Of a stretch of 64,000 nucleotides of DNA, positions 17,194 through 25,339 are shown one piece after another. A program made the translations under genes and the position numbers. This stretch comes from Rhodovulum sulfidophilum. Its GTDB lineage: Bacteria > Pseudomonadota > Alphaproteobacteria > Rhodobacterales > Rhodobacteraceae. Every line of letters starts with the position of its first letter. Positions within the stretch are counted from its first letter, which is position 1. The notes below the pieces were generated by a model, which was given only the letters and a program-made list of their open reading frames with translations, was not told the origin of the DNA and made no database searches. The stretch lies in contig QFPW01000012.1 of the NCBI GenBank assembly GCA_003241785.1, positions 103,957 through 167,956 on the forward strand. The letters are read 5' to 3'.

Positions 17194-18168
17194 ATGGCTC
17201 ACAGGAAGCTTCTCGGCGCGCTTTGCGCCGCGATAATGATCACCGCCCCGGCTTTCGGCCAGGACTATCCCGAGCGTCAGATCACCATGGTGGTGCCCTT
17301 CGCGGCCGGGGGCCCGACGGACACGGTGGCGCGGCTGGTGGCCGAGCGCATGTCGTCCGACCTCGGCCAGCAGATCGTGGTCGAGAACGTCGGCGGCGCC
17401 GGCGGCACGCTCGGCGCGGCGCAGGTCGCGAAGGCCGATCCGGACGGCTATACCGTGCTCCTGCACCATATCGGCATGGCGACCGCGGCGACGCTGTACC
17501 GCGCGCTCCCCTATGACACGCTCGACGCCTTCGACTATGTCGGCCTCGTCACCGAGGTGCCGATGGTCGTGGTGGCGCGGAAGGATTTCGAGCCGGCCGA
17601 TTTCGCGGGCTTCATCGACTACGTGAAGGCGAACGCGGACCAGCTCACCCTCGCCAACGCCGGCATCGGCTCGGCCTCGCATCTCTGCGGCATGCTGCTC
17701 ATGCAGGCGCTCGAGGCGCCGCTGGTGACGGTTCCCTACAAGGGCACCGGACCGGCGATGACCGACCTGCTTGGCGGCCAGACCGACATCATGTGCGACC
17801 AGACCACCAACACCACGCAGCAGATCAAGGGCGGCACGGTGAAGGCCTACGCGGTCACTACGCCGGAGCGGCTCGCGCTGTTCCCCGACCTGCCGACGGC
17901 GGGGGAATCGGGGCTTGAGGATCTCTCGGTCGGGATCTGGCACGGGATCTACACGCCGAAGGGCACGCCGGCGGAAGTGAACGAGCGGCTGGCGGAATCG
18001 CTGCGCCTCGCGCTCGCCGACGAAGGCGTCGCCCAGGCGATGGCCGATCTCGGCACCGCGCGCTCCTCGGCCGAGGACGCCACCCCCGCCGCGCTCCAGG
18101 CCAAGCTCGAGGCCGAGATCGCCCGCTGGAAGCCGGTGATCGAGGCGGCCGGCGTCTACGCCGACTGA
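17194..18168 (+). CDS. tctC: TctC/Bug-family periplasmic receptor, copy 1
   Basis: This 324-aa extracytoplasmic receptor of the tripartite tricarboxylate transporter family has a signal peptide of about 22 residues. The Bug-family core follows: MVVPFAAGGPTDTVARLVAERM, then VENVGGAGGTLGAAQVAKADPDGYT, and VPYKGTGPAMTDLLGGQTDIMCD. GGGAGGAG lies directly before the ATG. It heads the tctC-tctB-tctA-tctC2 operon. The ligand is a carboxylate by family, but which one is unknown. Confidence 0.92.
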   Translation: MAHRKLLGALCAAIMITAPAFGQDYPERQITMVVPFAAGGPTDTVARLVAERMSSDLGQQIVVENVGGAGGTLGAAQVAKADPDGYTVLLHHIGMATAATLYRALPYDTLDAFDYVGLVTEVPMVVVARKDFEPADFAGFIDYVKANADQLTLANAGIGSASHLCGMLLMQALEAPLVTVPYKGTGPAMTDLLGGQTDIMCDQTTNTTQQIKGGTVKAYAVTTPERLALFPDLPTAGESGLEDLSVGIWHGIYTPKGTPAEVNERLAESLRLALADEGVAQAMADLGTARSSAEDATPAALQAKLEAEIARWKPVIEAAGVYAD

Positions 18169-18176
18169 TCCCGCCC

Positions 18177-18200
18177 GCCCCGCCGCCCGCGTGGCGGGGC
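18177..18200 (+). other. Intercistronic hairpin between tctC and tctB
   Basis: An 8-bp perfect GC stem (18177-18184 with 18193-18200) closes an 8-nt loop between the receptor gene and the membrane subunits. There is no T run. Such hairpins often stabilise the upstream mRNA so that the receptor is made in excess. Confidence 0.5.
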
Positions 18201-18223
18201 GTCCAACGTTCCGGGAGAAACGC

Positions 18224-18685
18224 ATGTCCACGAAACCCAGCGACCCGACCGACATCGCCACGGGCCTCGCGCTGATGGCGGCGGCGGCGTTCTTCGGCTG
18301 GCAGACGACGGGGCTCGAGATCGGCACCTCGCTCAGGATGGGGCCGGGCTACTTCCCCATGGTGCTGTCGAGCCTGCTCTTCGTCCTCGGCTTCTTCATC
18401 CTGCTCAAGGCCTTCGGCCGGACGGGCGAGCCCTTCGGCAAGGTCGCCTGGCGCGGCCTCGTCTTCATCCTCGCGGCGCCGGTCTTCTTCGGCCTGACGG
18501 TGCGCGGGCTCGGCTTCGTACCCTCGCTCTTTCTGACCACGCTGATCGCGGCGCAGGCCTCGGTCCGGATGCGGCCGGGCGCGGCGCTCATCCTCGCGGT
18601 CGCGGTGACGATCCTCTCGACGCTGATCTTCAGCTACGGGCTCGGCCTGCCGTTCCGGCGGTTCGGCCCCTGGGTCCAGTTCTGA
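18224..18685 (+). CDS. tctB: TctB-family small membrane subunit of TTT transporter
   Basis: This 153-aa small inner-membrane protein has four predicted hydrophobic segments. The second part of the first segment carries the conserved LRMGPGYFPMVLS sequence of TctB. CCGGGAGAAA is the ribosome site. It is placed between a tctC and a tctA as in typical TTT operons and assists the TctA permease. Confidence 0.88.
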   Translation: MSTKPSDPTDIATGLALMAAAAFFGWQTTGLEIGTSLRMGPGYFPMVLSSLLFVLGFFILLKAFGRTGEPFGKVAWRGLVFILAAPVFFGLTVRGLGFVPSLFLTTLIAAQASVRMRPGAALILAVAVTILSTLIFSYGLGLPFRRFGPWVQF

Positions 18686-18695
18686 GGGGGCGGGC

Positions 18696-20204
18696 ATGGA
18701 TCTTCTCAGCAATCTCGCCCTCGGCTTCTCGGTCGCCACCTCCCTCGCCAACCTCGCCTTCTGCCTGATCGGCGTCCTGCTCGGCACGCTGATCGGCGTG
18801 CTGCCGGGGATCGGCGCCACCGCGACGATCGCCATGCTGCTCCCGATCACCTTCCAGCTCGAGCCGGTCTCCTCGCTCATCATGCTCGCCGGCATCTACT
18901 ACGGCGCGCAATACGGCGGCTCGACCACGGCGATCCTGATCAACATGCCGGGCGAGAGCTCCTCGGCGGTGACGGCGATCGACGGCTACCAGATGGCGCG
19001 CAAGGGCAAGGCCGGCACCGCGCTCGCCACCGCGGCGATCGGCTCGTTCTTCGCCGGCACGGTCGCGACCTTCCTCGTCGCGATCTTCGCGCCGCCCCTG
19101 ACCGCCGTGGCGTTGCGATTCGGCGCGGCGGAATATTTCTCGCTCATGGTGCTCGGCCTCGTCATGTCGGTGGCGCTCGCCCATGGCTCGGTGCTGAAGG
19201 CGCTCGCCATGGTGGTGCTGGGCCTCCTGCTCGGCATGGTCGGGACCGACATCTACACCGGCGCGCCGCGCTTCACCCTCGGCATCACCCAGTATTCGGA
19301 CGGGCTCAACTTCGTCGCCCTCGCGGTCGGCGTCTTCGGCATCGCCGAGATCCTGCGCAATCTCGAGGACGAGCACGACCGCGAGGTGATGACCAAGGAG
19401 GTGCACAACCTGTTGCCGACGCGGGCCGAGTTCCGCGAGATGGCGGGACCGGTGCTGCGCGGCACCGGCATCGGCTCGCTGCTCGGCATCCTGCCGGGCG
19501 GCGGCGCGATCCTCGCCTCCTTCGCCTCCTACACGGTCGAGAAGAAGATCTCGAAACATCCGGAGGAATTCGGCAAGGGCGCGCTCGCGGGCGTGGCCGG
19601 GCCGGAGAGCGCCAACAACGCCGGCGCGCAGACGAGCTTCATCCCGCTGCTCACGCTCGGCATCCCGGCCAATCCGGTGATGGCGCTGATGGTCGGCGCG
19701 ATGATCATCCAGGGCATCGTCCCCGGCCCGAACGTGGTCAGCGAGCAGCCGCTCCTGTTCTGGGGCATCATCGCCTCGATGTGGATCGGCAACCTGATGC
19801 TGGTGGTGCTGAACCTGCCGCTGATCGGGCTCTGGGTGAAGCTCCTGACCGTGCCCTATTACGTGCTGTTCCCGATCATCATGGCGATGTGCTCGATCGG
19901 CGTCTATTCGGTCGCCTCGAACACCTTCGACCTCTACGCCGTCGCCTTCTTCGGGCTGCTCGGCTACCTGATGTCGAAGCTGCGCTGCGAGCCCGCGCCG
20001 CTCCTGCTCGGCTTCGTGCTCGGCCCGCTGCTCGAGGAGAACCTGCGGCGGGCGATGATCCTGTCGCGCGGCGATCCCGCGACCTTCGTGACCCGCCCGA
20101 TCAGCGCGACGCTGCTCCTGCTCGCGCTCGCGGTGCTCGTGCTCGTCTTCCTGCCGCAGATCCGCAAGCGGCGCGACGAGGTCTTCACCGAGAGCGACGC
20201 CTGA
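18696..20204 (+). CDS. tctA: TctA-family large permease of TTT transporter
   Basis: This 502-aa permease has many hydrophobic segments and the family landmarks GVLPGIGATATIAMLLPITF and YYGAQYGGSTTAILINMPGE, with a second half-repeat GILPGGGAILASFASYTVEKK. It uses the ion gradient to import the acid delivered by TctC. It follows tctB by 10 bp. Confidence 0.94.
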   Translation: MDLLSNLALGFSVATSLANLAFCLIGVLLGTLIGVLPGIGATATIAMLLPITFQLEPVSSLIMLAGIYYGAQYGGSTTAILINMPGESSSAVTAIDGYQMARKGKAGTALATAAIGSFFAGTVATFLVAIFAPPLTAVALRFGAAEYFSLMVLGLVMSVALAHGSVLKALAMVVLGLLLGMVGTDIYTGAPRFTLGITQYSDGLNFVALAVGVFGIAEILRNLEDEHDREVMTKEVHNLLPTRAEFREMAGPVLRGTGIGSLLGILPGGGAILASFASYTVEKKISKHPEEFGKGALAGVAGPESANNAGAQTSFIPLLTLGIPANPVMALMVGAMIIQGIVPGPNVVSEQPLLFWGIIASMWIGNLMLVVLNLPLIGLWVKLLTVPYYVLFPIIMAMCSIGVYSVASNTFDLYAVAFFGLLGYLMSKLRCEPAPLLLGFVLGPLLEENLRRAMILSRGDPATFVTRPISATLLLLALAVLVLVFLPQIRKRRDEVFTESDA

Positions 20205-20263
20205 GATCCCGGGAGGGCGGGACGACCGCCCTCGTCCGACACCGAGAAACTGGGAGGATGAGA

Positions 20264-21229
20264 ATGACCCTTTCCCTGACACGCCGCGGCCTTCTCGGCG
20301 CCGCGCTGGCGCTTGGCCTCGCGGGCCCGTCCGCCGCCGATTTCCCCGACCGGCCGGTGACGCTGGTGATCCCCTTCGCGGCCGGCGGCTCGACCGACGT
20401 CGTCGGGCGCATCGTCGCCGAGCGCATGGGTGCCGCGCTCGGCCAGCAGATCGTGGTGCAGAACGTCGGCGGCGCGGGCGGCAGCCTCGGCGCGGGCCAG
20501 GTCGCGCAGGCCGATCCGGACGGCTACACGATCCTGATGGGCACGGTCGCGACCCACGCGCTCAATCCGCTGATCCTGAAGCAGAAGCCCTATGACCCGG
20601 TCGCGGATTTCGCGCCGATCTCGCTGCTCGTCGTCGTGCCGAACGTGCTCGCGGTCAATCCCGAGCTGCCGGTCGAGACGGTGGAGGAGCTGATCGAACT
20701 CGCCAAGACCGAGCCGCTCGCCTATGCCTCCTCGGGCAACGGCACGCCCCTGCATCTCTCGGGCGAGCTCTTCAAGTCGATGGCCGGGATCGACCTCATC
20801 CACATCCCCTACAAGGGCTCGGGCCCGGCCCTCACGGATGTGCTCGGGAACCAGGTGCCGATCATCTTCGACAACCTGCCCTCGGCCTCGGGCCACATCA
20901 CCTCGGGCAAGCTCCGCGCGCTCGGCGTCATGACGGCGGAGCGCGCGCCCTCCTTCCCGGACGTGCCGACCATCGCCGAGACGCTGCCCGGCTACGAGAC
21001 CTACACCTGGAACGCGCTCTTCGCCCCGGCCGGCACGCCGCCCGAGGCGATCGCGAAGCTCAACGAGGCCGCGCTCGCCGCGATGGCCGATCCCGCCGTC
21101 GCCGAGCGGATGACGGAATTCTCCGCCACGATCGTCGCCTCCTCGCCCGAGGCGCTGGCCGAGCATGTCGCGGCCGAGATGACGAAATGGGAGCCGGTGG
21201 TGCGCGACGCGAACGTCAGCCTCGACTAA
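20264..21229 (+). CDS. tctC: TctC/Bug-family periplasmic receptor, copy 2
   Basis: This 321-aa second receptor of the same operon has a short signal peptide with an RR pair (LTRRGLLGAALALGLAG), so Tat or Sec export is possible. Conserved blocks are LVIPFAAGGSTDVVGRIVAERM, VQNVGGAGGSLGAGQVAQADPDGYT and IPYKGSGPALTDVLGNQVPI. An ATG at 20258 lies next to the ribosome site TGGGAGGA; 20264 has the better spacing. It is related to but clearly distinct from the first receptor, so one TctAB permease may serve two ligands. Confidence 0.92.
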   Translation: MTLSLTRRGLLGAALALGLAGPSAADFPDRPVTLVIPFAAGGSTDVVGRIVAERMGAALGQQIVVQNVGGAGGSLGAGQVAQADPDGYTILMGTVATHALNPLILKQKPYDPVADFAPISLLVVVPNVLAVNPELPVETVEELIELAKTEPLAYASSGNGTPLHLSGELFKSMAGIDLIHIPYKGSGPALTDVLGNQVPIIFDNLPSASGHITSGKLRALGVMTAERAPSFPDVPTIAETLPGYETYTWNALFAPAGTPPEAIAKLNEAALAAMADPAVAERMTEFSATIVASSPEALAEHVAAEMTKWEPVVRDANVSLD

Positions 21230-21257
21230 GCGGGGGCTCGACTGAGCGGGGCTCGAC
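21221..21257 (+). repeat. Short tandem repeat at the 3' end of tctC2
   Basis: The unit CTCGACTRAGCGGGG occurs at 21221-21236 (with one extra G) and 21237-21251, followed by a third partial CTCGAC. The first unit contains the last codons and stop of tctC2, so this looks like a small local duplication. The rest of 21258-21399 shows nothing. Confidence 0.6.
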
Positions 21258-21399
21258 GCCGGCGCGCGGCGGCGGCAGGATGGCGCCCGTCGCGCCGGCG
21301 GGGCGCGGGCCGGACCGGGAGTCGAGACGCATGACGCCGCTGAGGAACGAACGGGCTCGCCGGGGCGGGCGACGCGGCCCGGGCGCGGGGCGCTGAGCG

Positions 21400-22969
21400 A
21401 TGGAGGCGTCCCGCGATCTCGGCCTGTTCGATTTCGTCGTGATCGGCGCGGGCTCGGCCGGCTGCGTGCTCGCGAACCGGCTGAGCGCCGATCCGCGCCA
21501 CCGCGTGCTGCTGCTCGAGGCCGGCGGCGGCGACAACCATCTCTGGGTCCATATCCCCGTGGGCTACATCCATGCGATCGGCAACCCGCGGCTCGACTGG
21601 TGCTTCAGGACCGAGGCGGAGCCCGGGCTGAACGGCCGGGCGCTCAACTATCCGCGCGGCAAGGTGCTCGGCGGCTGCTCCTCGATCAACGGCATGATCT
21701 ACATGCGCGGCCAGGCGCGCGACTATGACCTCTGGCGCCAGATGGGCAACGCGGGCTGGGGCTGGGAGGACGTGCTGCCGTTCTTCCGCCGCTCCGAGCG
21801 CTATTTCGGCGGCGCCGACGCGATGCACGGCGGTGACGGCGAACTCCATGTCGCGCGGCAACGGCTCAACTGGCCGATCCTCGACGCGGTGCGCGCGGCG
21901 GCGATCGAGCTCGGCATCCCCGCCAACGACGACTTCAACCGGGGCGACAACGAGGGCGTCGGCTATTTCCCGGTGACCCAGCGCGGCGGGCTGCGCTGGA
22001 ACGCGCGCAAGGCCTTCCTCGATCCGGCGCGGCGGCGGCCGAATCTCACCGTGCTGACCCATGCCGAGGTGCCATCGGGGCGCGCCCCGCCACGTCCGGG
22101 CCGGGGCCGAGGTGGTGCTGGCGGCGGGCGCGATCGGCACGCCGAAGCTGCTGGAGCTTTCGGGCATCGGCGCGCCGGAGGTGCTCGGGCGGCACGGGAT
22201 CGCGGTCCGGCACGCGCTGCCCGGGGTGGGGGAGAACCTGCGGGACCACCTGCAGATCCGCACCGTCTTCCGCGTCAGCGGGGCCCGCACGCTGAACGAC
22301 CGCGCCGCGACGCTCGCCGGGCGGATCGGCATCGCGGCGGAATACGCGTGGCGCCGCTCGGGGCCGATGGCGATGGCGCCGAGCCAGCTCGGGATCTTCA
22401 CCCGCTCCTCGGACGCCTACGAGACGCCCAACATCGAGTATCACGTGCAGCCGCTGTCGCTCGACGCCTTCGGCCAGCCGCTGCACCGCGAGCCGGCGCT
22501 GACCGTCTCGGTCTGCAACCTGCGCCCGCTCAGCCGGGGCAGCTCGCATCTGCGCAGCGCCGACCCGTTCGCGCCCCCGGAGATCCGGCCGAACTATCTC
22601 TCCGATCCGGCCGACCGCGAGGTCGCGGTCGATTGCGTGCGCCATGCGCGGCGGCTGATGCGCGCCGAGGCGCTGCGCCGCTACGCGCCGAGCGAGGTCC
22701 TGCCGGGGGCGGAGCTCGTCTCCGACGCGGCGCTGGCCGAGGCGGCGGGCGCGATCTCGACGACGATCTTCCATCCGGTCGCGACCGCGCGGATGGGCGC
22801 CGACCCGATGGCGGTCGTGGACGCGGAGCTGCGCGTCCACGGGCTCGCCGGGCTCAGCGTCGCCGATGCCTCGGTGATGCCGACGATCCCGAGCGGCAAC
22901 ACCCACGCGCCGGTGACGATGATCGCCGAGAAGGCGGCGGTCATGATCCTCGCCCGCGCCGCCGCCTGA
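21400..22969 (+). pseudogene. GMC-family FAD oxidoreductase, frame broken
   Basis: The N-terminal half (21400-22071) encodes about 224 residues with the FAD-binding VVIGAGSAGCVLANRLS, the GMC signature YPRGKVLGGCSSINGMIYMRG and the HAEV block. The second half continues in the +1 frame from about 22076: the second GMC signature (GAIGTPKLLELSGIG), the active-site region HPVATARMG and the C-terminal SGNTHAPVTMIAEKAAV. Between HAEV and RGAPRHVRAG, homologues usually have some 15-20 residues that are absent here, so this looks like a small deletion plus frameshift at 22072-22076. Intact relatives are choline or alcohol dehydrogenases. It is either a decayed gene or an assembly error; as written it cannot make the full enzyme. 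It lies downstream of the tct operon. Confidence 0.8.
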
Positions 22970-23002
22970 CACTCGGTCCGCGGGACGGGCGCGGATCCGG
23001 GC

Positions 23003-23704
23003 TCAGCCCGCCGGCGCCGGGGCGCGGGTGGCCGCCGCCGCGAGGCCGAGGCGGACCGCCGCCTCGATCGGGTCGATGACCGGCACGCCGGCGAAGGCCG
23101 CCGCCTGCTCGGCCCAGCCGCCGAGGCCGGCGGAGCCGAGGATCACCACCCCGGCGCCGGAGCGCCCGAGCGCGCCCTCGAGCGCGTCCCGGAGCCGGGC
23201 GGCGGTCTCCGGCCCTCGCCGCGCCGCCTCGGCGACGCCGATCCGCGCCGCCTCGACCGCGCAGCCTGCGCCGCCGCCGTAGCGCCCGACCAGCGCCTCG
23301 ATGCCGGGGACGGCGGCCGCCACCGTGGTCAGCACCAGGATCCTGTCGCTCAGCGTGCGGGCGAGGGCGAGGCTCGCCTCGACCGCGCCGACCACCGGTC
23401 CGAGGCCGAGCCGCCGCGCCGGGGCGAGCGCGATGTCGTCGAAACAGGCCAGCACATAGGCGTCGTAGCCGGGCTCGGCGGCGAGGAGCGCCAGCGCCAG
23501 CGGCTCGGCGATCGCGCGGTCGGCCGCGCTTTCGATCGCGCACGGGGCGCCCTCGGGATGGATCACCCGGGCGCAGTCGCCGGGGCCGAGGACGCGGCGG
23601 GCGGCGGCGCGGACCAGCTCGTCGACGGCGGGGTCGGCGTTCGGATTGACGAGCAGCAGGCGCCGTCCGGGCGCCTCGCCAGGTTGGGGCGCGACGCGCC
23701 TCAC
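23003..23704 (-). CDS. Asp/Glu/hydantoin racemase-family protein
   Basis: This protein of about 233 aa carries the family N-terminus LLLVNPNADPAVDELV, the P-(x)-AIES block (EGAPCAIESAADRAIAEP), a first catalytic-Cys region YVLACFDDI, and a C-terminal VVILGSAGLGGWA where the second catalytic Cys is normally found. Here that position is Ser. The start is uncertain: the GTG at 23704 gives a normal length but has no good ribosome site. The open frame extends further upstream with low-complexity sequence. Three operator-like palindromes lie 219-307 bp upstream, matching one before the RpiR gene, so it is probably under that regulator. Racemase activity is doubtful without the second Cys. Confidence 0.7.
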   Translation of the reverse strand: MRRVAPQPGEAPGRRLLLVNPNADPAVDELVRAAARRVLGPGDCARVIHPEGAPCAIESAADRAIAEPLALALLAAEPGYDAYVLACFDDIALAPARRLGLGPVVGAVEASLALARTLSDRILVLTTVAAAVPGIEALVGRYGGGAGCAVEAARIGVAEAARRGPETAARLRDALEGALGRSGAGVVILGSAGLGGWAEQAAAFAGVPVIDPIEAAVRLGLAAAATRAPAPAG

Positions 23705-23922
23705 CGGCGCGCCGGCATGTCGGGCGGCGAAATGACGGGCCAGATCATCGGGACGGCGAAGATCGTCATGGCCGCGCGAGAGGGCCGGGAGCCGCGCGTG
23801 ACGTCCGAATCCCGGCCGCCGCGACCACCGGCGTCGGGACCGGCGTAGCCATGGCGGGGGAGGGGAGGGAGGGGCAGGGTCCGGGTCCTTTGCTGGGCGC
23901 GTCGCCGGTTCGGAAGCGAAGA

Positions 23923-24011
23923 TGAAACGAGGGTTTCTGAAGGGGCTGCCACAGGAAACACGCATTTCGGACCATGGGTCAACGCCGATATATCATGAAA
24001 TCATCGTTTCT
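23923..24011 (-). promoter_or_regulatory. Array of three GAAAC-N4-GTTTC operators
   Basis: Three related palindromes with identical 4-nt spacers lie at 23923-23938 (TGAAAC-GAGG-GTTTCT), 23955-23968 (GAAAC-ACGC-ATTTC) and 23996-24011 (TGAAAT-CATC-GTTTCT). Their centres are 31 and 42 bp apart, close to three and four helical turns, so they face the same side of DNA. A fourth copy is at 24936-24951 before the RpiR gene. The rest of the 23705-24083 gap holds no gene I can support. They are probably binding sites for the RpiR-family regulator controlling the racemase-like gene. Confidence 0.65.
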
Positions 24012-24083
24012 TGTCAGATTCGCGCGGTCTGCCTCGCCGAGGGCAGTTTCGGCACTCGGAGCGCGCGTCGGAAGCGCCGTGGG

Positions 24084-24920
24084 TCAGAGCTCCCCGAGCG
24101 CGTCGTTCATCTGCTCGATGCGACGCAGCCGCTCGCGGCCGGCGGCTCCGGCGCGCTCGATCGCTCGATTTGCGATCAGGTGGCAGAGGCCCATCACCGC
24201 GACATGGTTGAAGAGCGGACCGTTCGAGCGGGTCTGGCAGCGCAGGTGCCAGGTTGCCTCGGGCCAGGGGGGCATGCCCTCGTCGCTGATCAGAAGCATC
24301 GGCGTCCCCGAGGCGGTGATCTCGGAAAGCAGCGTCTCGGTCCCCGCCACCCGCCGGCGCAGCGCGAAGACGATGGCGAGGTCGTCGGGGGCGAGGCTCG
24401 CGAGATGTTCGCCCATGGTGTGGCCGGGGCCCGGGATCGCCGCCACCTGGCTAAGCACCTGCGTCAGTTGCCATCGCAGGTAGGAGGCGAAGGGCTGGCT
24501 CGCGCGGAAGCCGATCGCCCAGACCCGCCGCGCGCTCAGGATCGCCTCGGCGATCGCGTCGAGCGTCGGGACGTCGACGCGCGCCAGCGTGTCGCGCAGG
24601 TTCGCCGATCCGATCTCGGCATGGGCGGCGATCGGGTCCCCGGCCGCCGCGGCCGGGGCGAGGAACAGCCGCGATCCGCTGGCCTGGCCCTCGCGGGCGT
24701 GGCGCCGGGCGTCCTCGTAGGTCGCGTAGCCGAGCCGCCGCACGAAGCGCGAGACCGTCGCCTTGGAGACGCCGGCGAGATCCGCGAGCTCGGAAGCCGA
24801 GTAGCTGGCCAGCTCGCCCGGGAAGTCGGAGAGGAAATCCCCGAGCTTGCGCTCGGCCGGGTGCAGCTCGGGCAGCGCGCGGCGGATCCGGGTCAGGAAG
24901 GACGGGTCGTTCGAAGCCAA
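24084..24920 (-). CDS. RpiR/MurR-family transcriptional regulator
   Basis: This 278-aa regulator has an N-terminal HTH of the RpiR type (about residues 8-80: LPELHPAERKLGDFLSDFP, then SASELADLAGVSKATVSRFVRRLGYATYEDA) and a C-terminal SIS sugar-phosphate-binding domain (about 120-260: ARRVWAIGFRASQPFASYLRWQL). I chose the TTG at 24920 because GGAGGTG lies 7 nt upstream and the family sequence begins there. A palindrome sits 16-31 bp before the start, consistent with autoregulation. It is divergent from the GltB-like operon (25340), which it could also affect. Confidence 0.88.
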   Translation of the reverse strand: MASNDPSFLTRIRRALPELHPAERKLGDFLSDFPGELASYSASELADLAGVSKATVSRFVRRLGYATYEDARRHAREGQASGSRLFLAPAAAAGDPIAAHAEIGSANLRDTLARVDVPTLDAIAEAILSARRVWAIGFRASQPFASYLRWQLTQVLSQVAAIPGPGHTMGEHLASLAPDDLAIVFALRRRVAGTETLLSEITASGTPMLLISDEGMPPWPEATWHLRCQTRSNGPLFNHVAVMGLCHLIANRAIERAGAAGRERLRRIEQMNDALGEL

Positions 24921-24935
24921 GGGGCACCTCCGCGA

Positions 24936-24951
24936 TGAAACGCGAGTTTCA
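24936..24951 (-). promoter_or_regulatory. Operator palindrome before RpiR gene
   Basis: The perfect 16-bp inverted repeat TGAAAC-GCGA-GTTTCA lies directly upstream of the ribosome site of the RpiR gene. It is the best-matching member of a group whose other three copies are at 23923-24011. Confidence 0.7.
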
Positions 24952-25339
24952 GGCTCGGGCGCCGCTTTTGCAACCGCCCCCGCCCGGGACGCGGCGCGGC
25001 CGAGGCGCGCGGCGGCTCGACTGCGCGCGAACTGACCGCGGCGGGGGCCGATCTGTCTGAAATCTGGGCGCCGCGCGGTTCGGGGCCCGCCGGCCGCGCG
25101 AAGTGTTTGCCGCCGCCCGCGGATTGGTCTAAGGCCCGGGATCGAGCCCTCCCGCGCGCCGGGACAGCGATCAGGCAGCCACGCCGGCCCCAGGGGCCCG
25201 CTGAGCCATCCCAGGAAACAGCGTCGGAACTCCCAGCACCCGAGCGGTCGCGCGGCACGGATCCCCATCCCGCCGGCATGCCGCCCCCGGGCGCCGGGCG
25301 GGATCGCGCGCACCGGCCTCCAGTCTCGGGGAGTATGGC
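24952..25339. other. Leader region upstream of the GltB-like gene
   Basis: These 388 bp between the RpiR operator and the GltB-like ATG hold no gene I can support. The region is very GC-rich, so no promoter could be placed by eye. GGGGAG lies about 8 nt before the ATG at 25340. No riboswitch was recognised. Confidence 0.4.
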
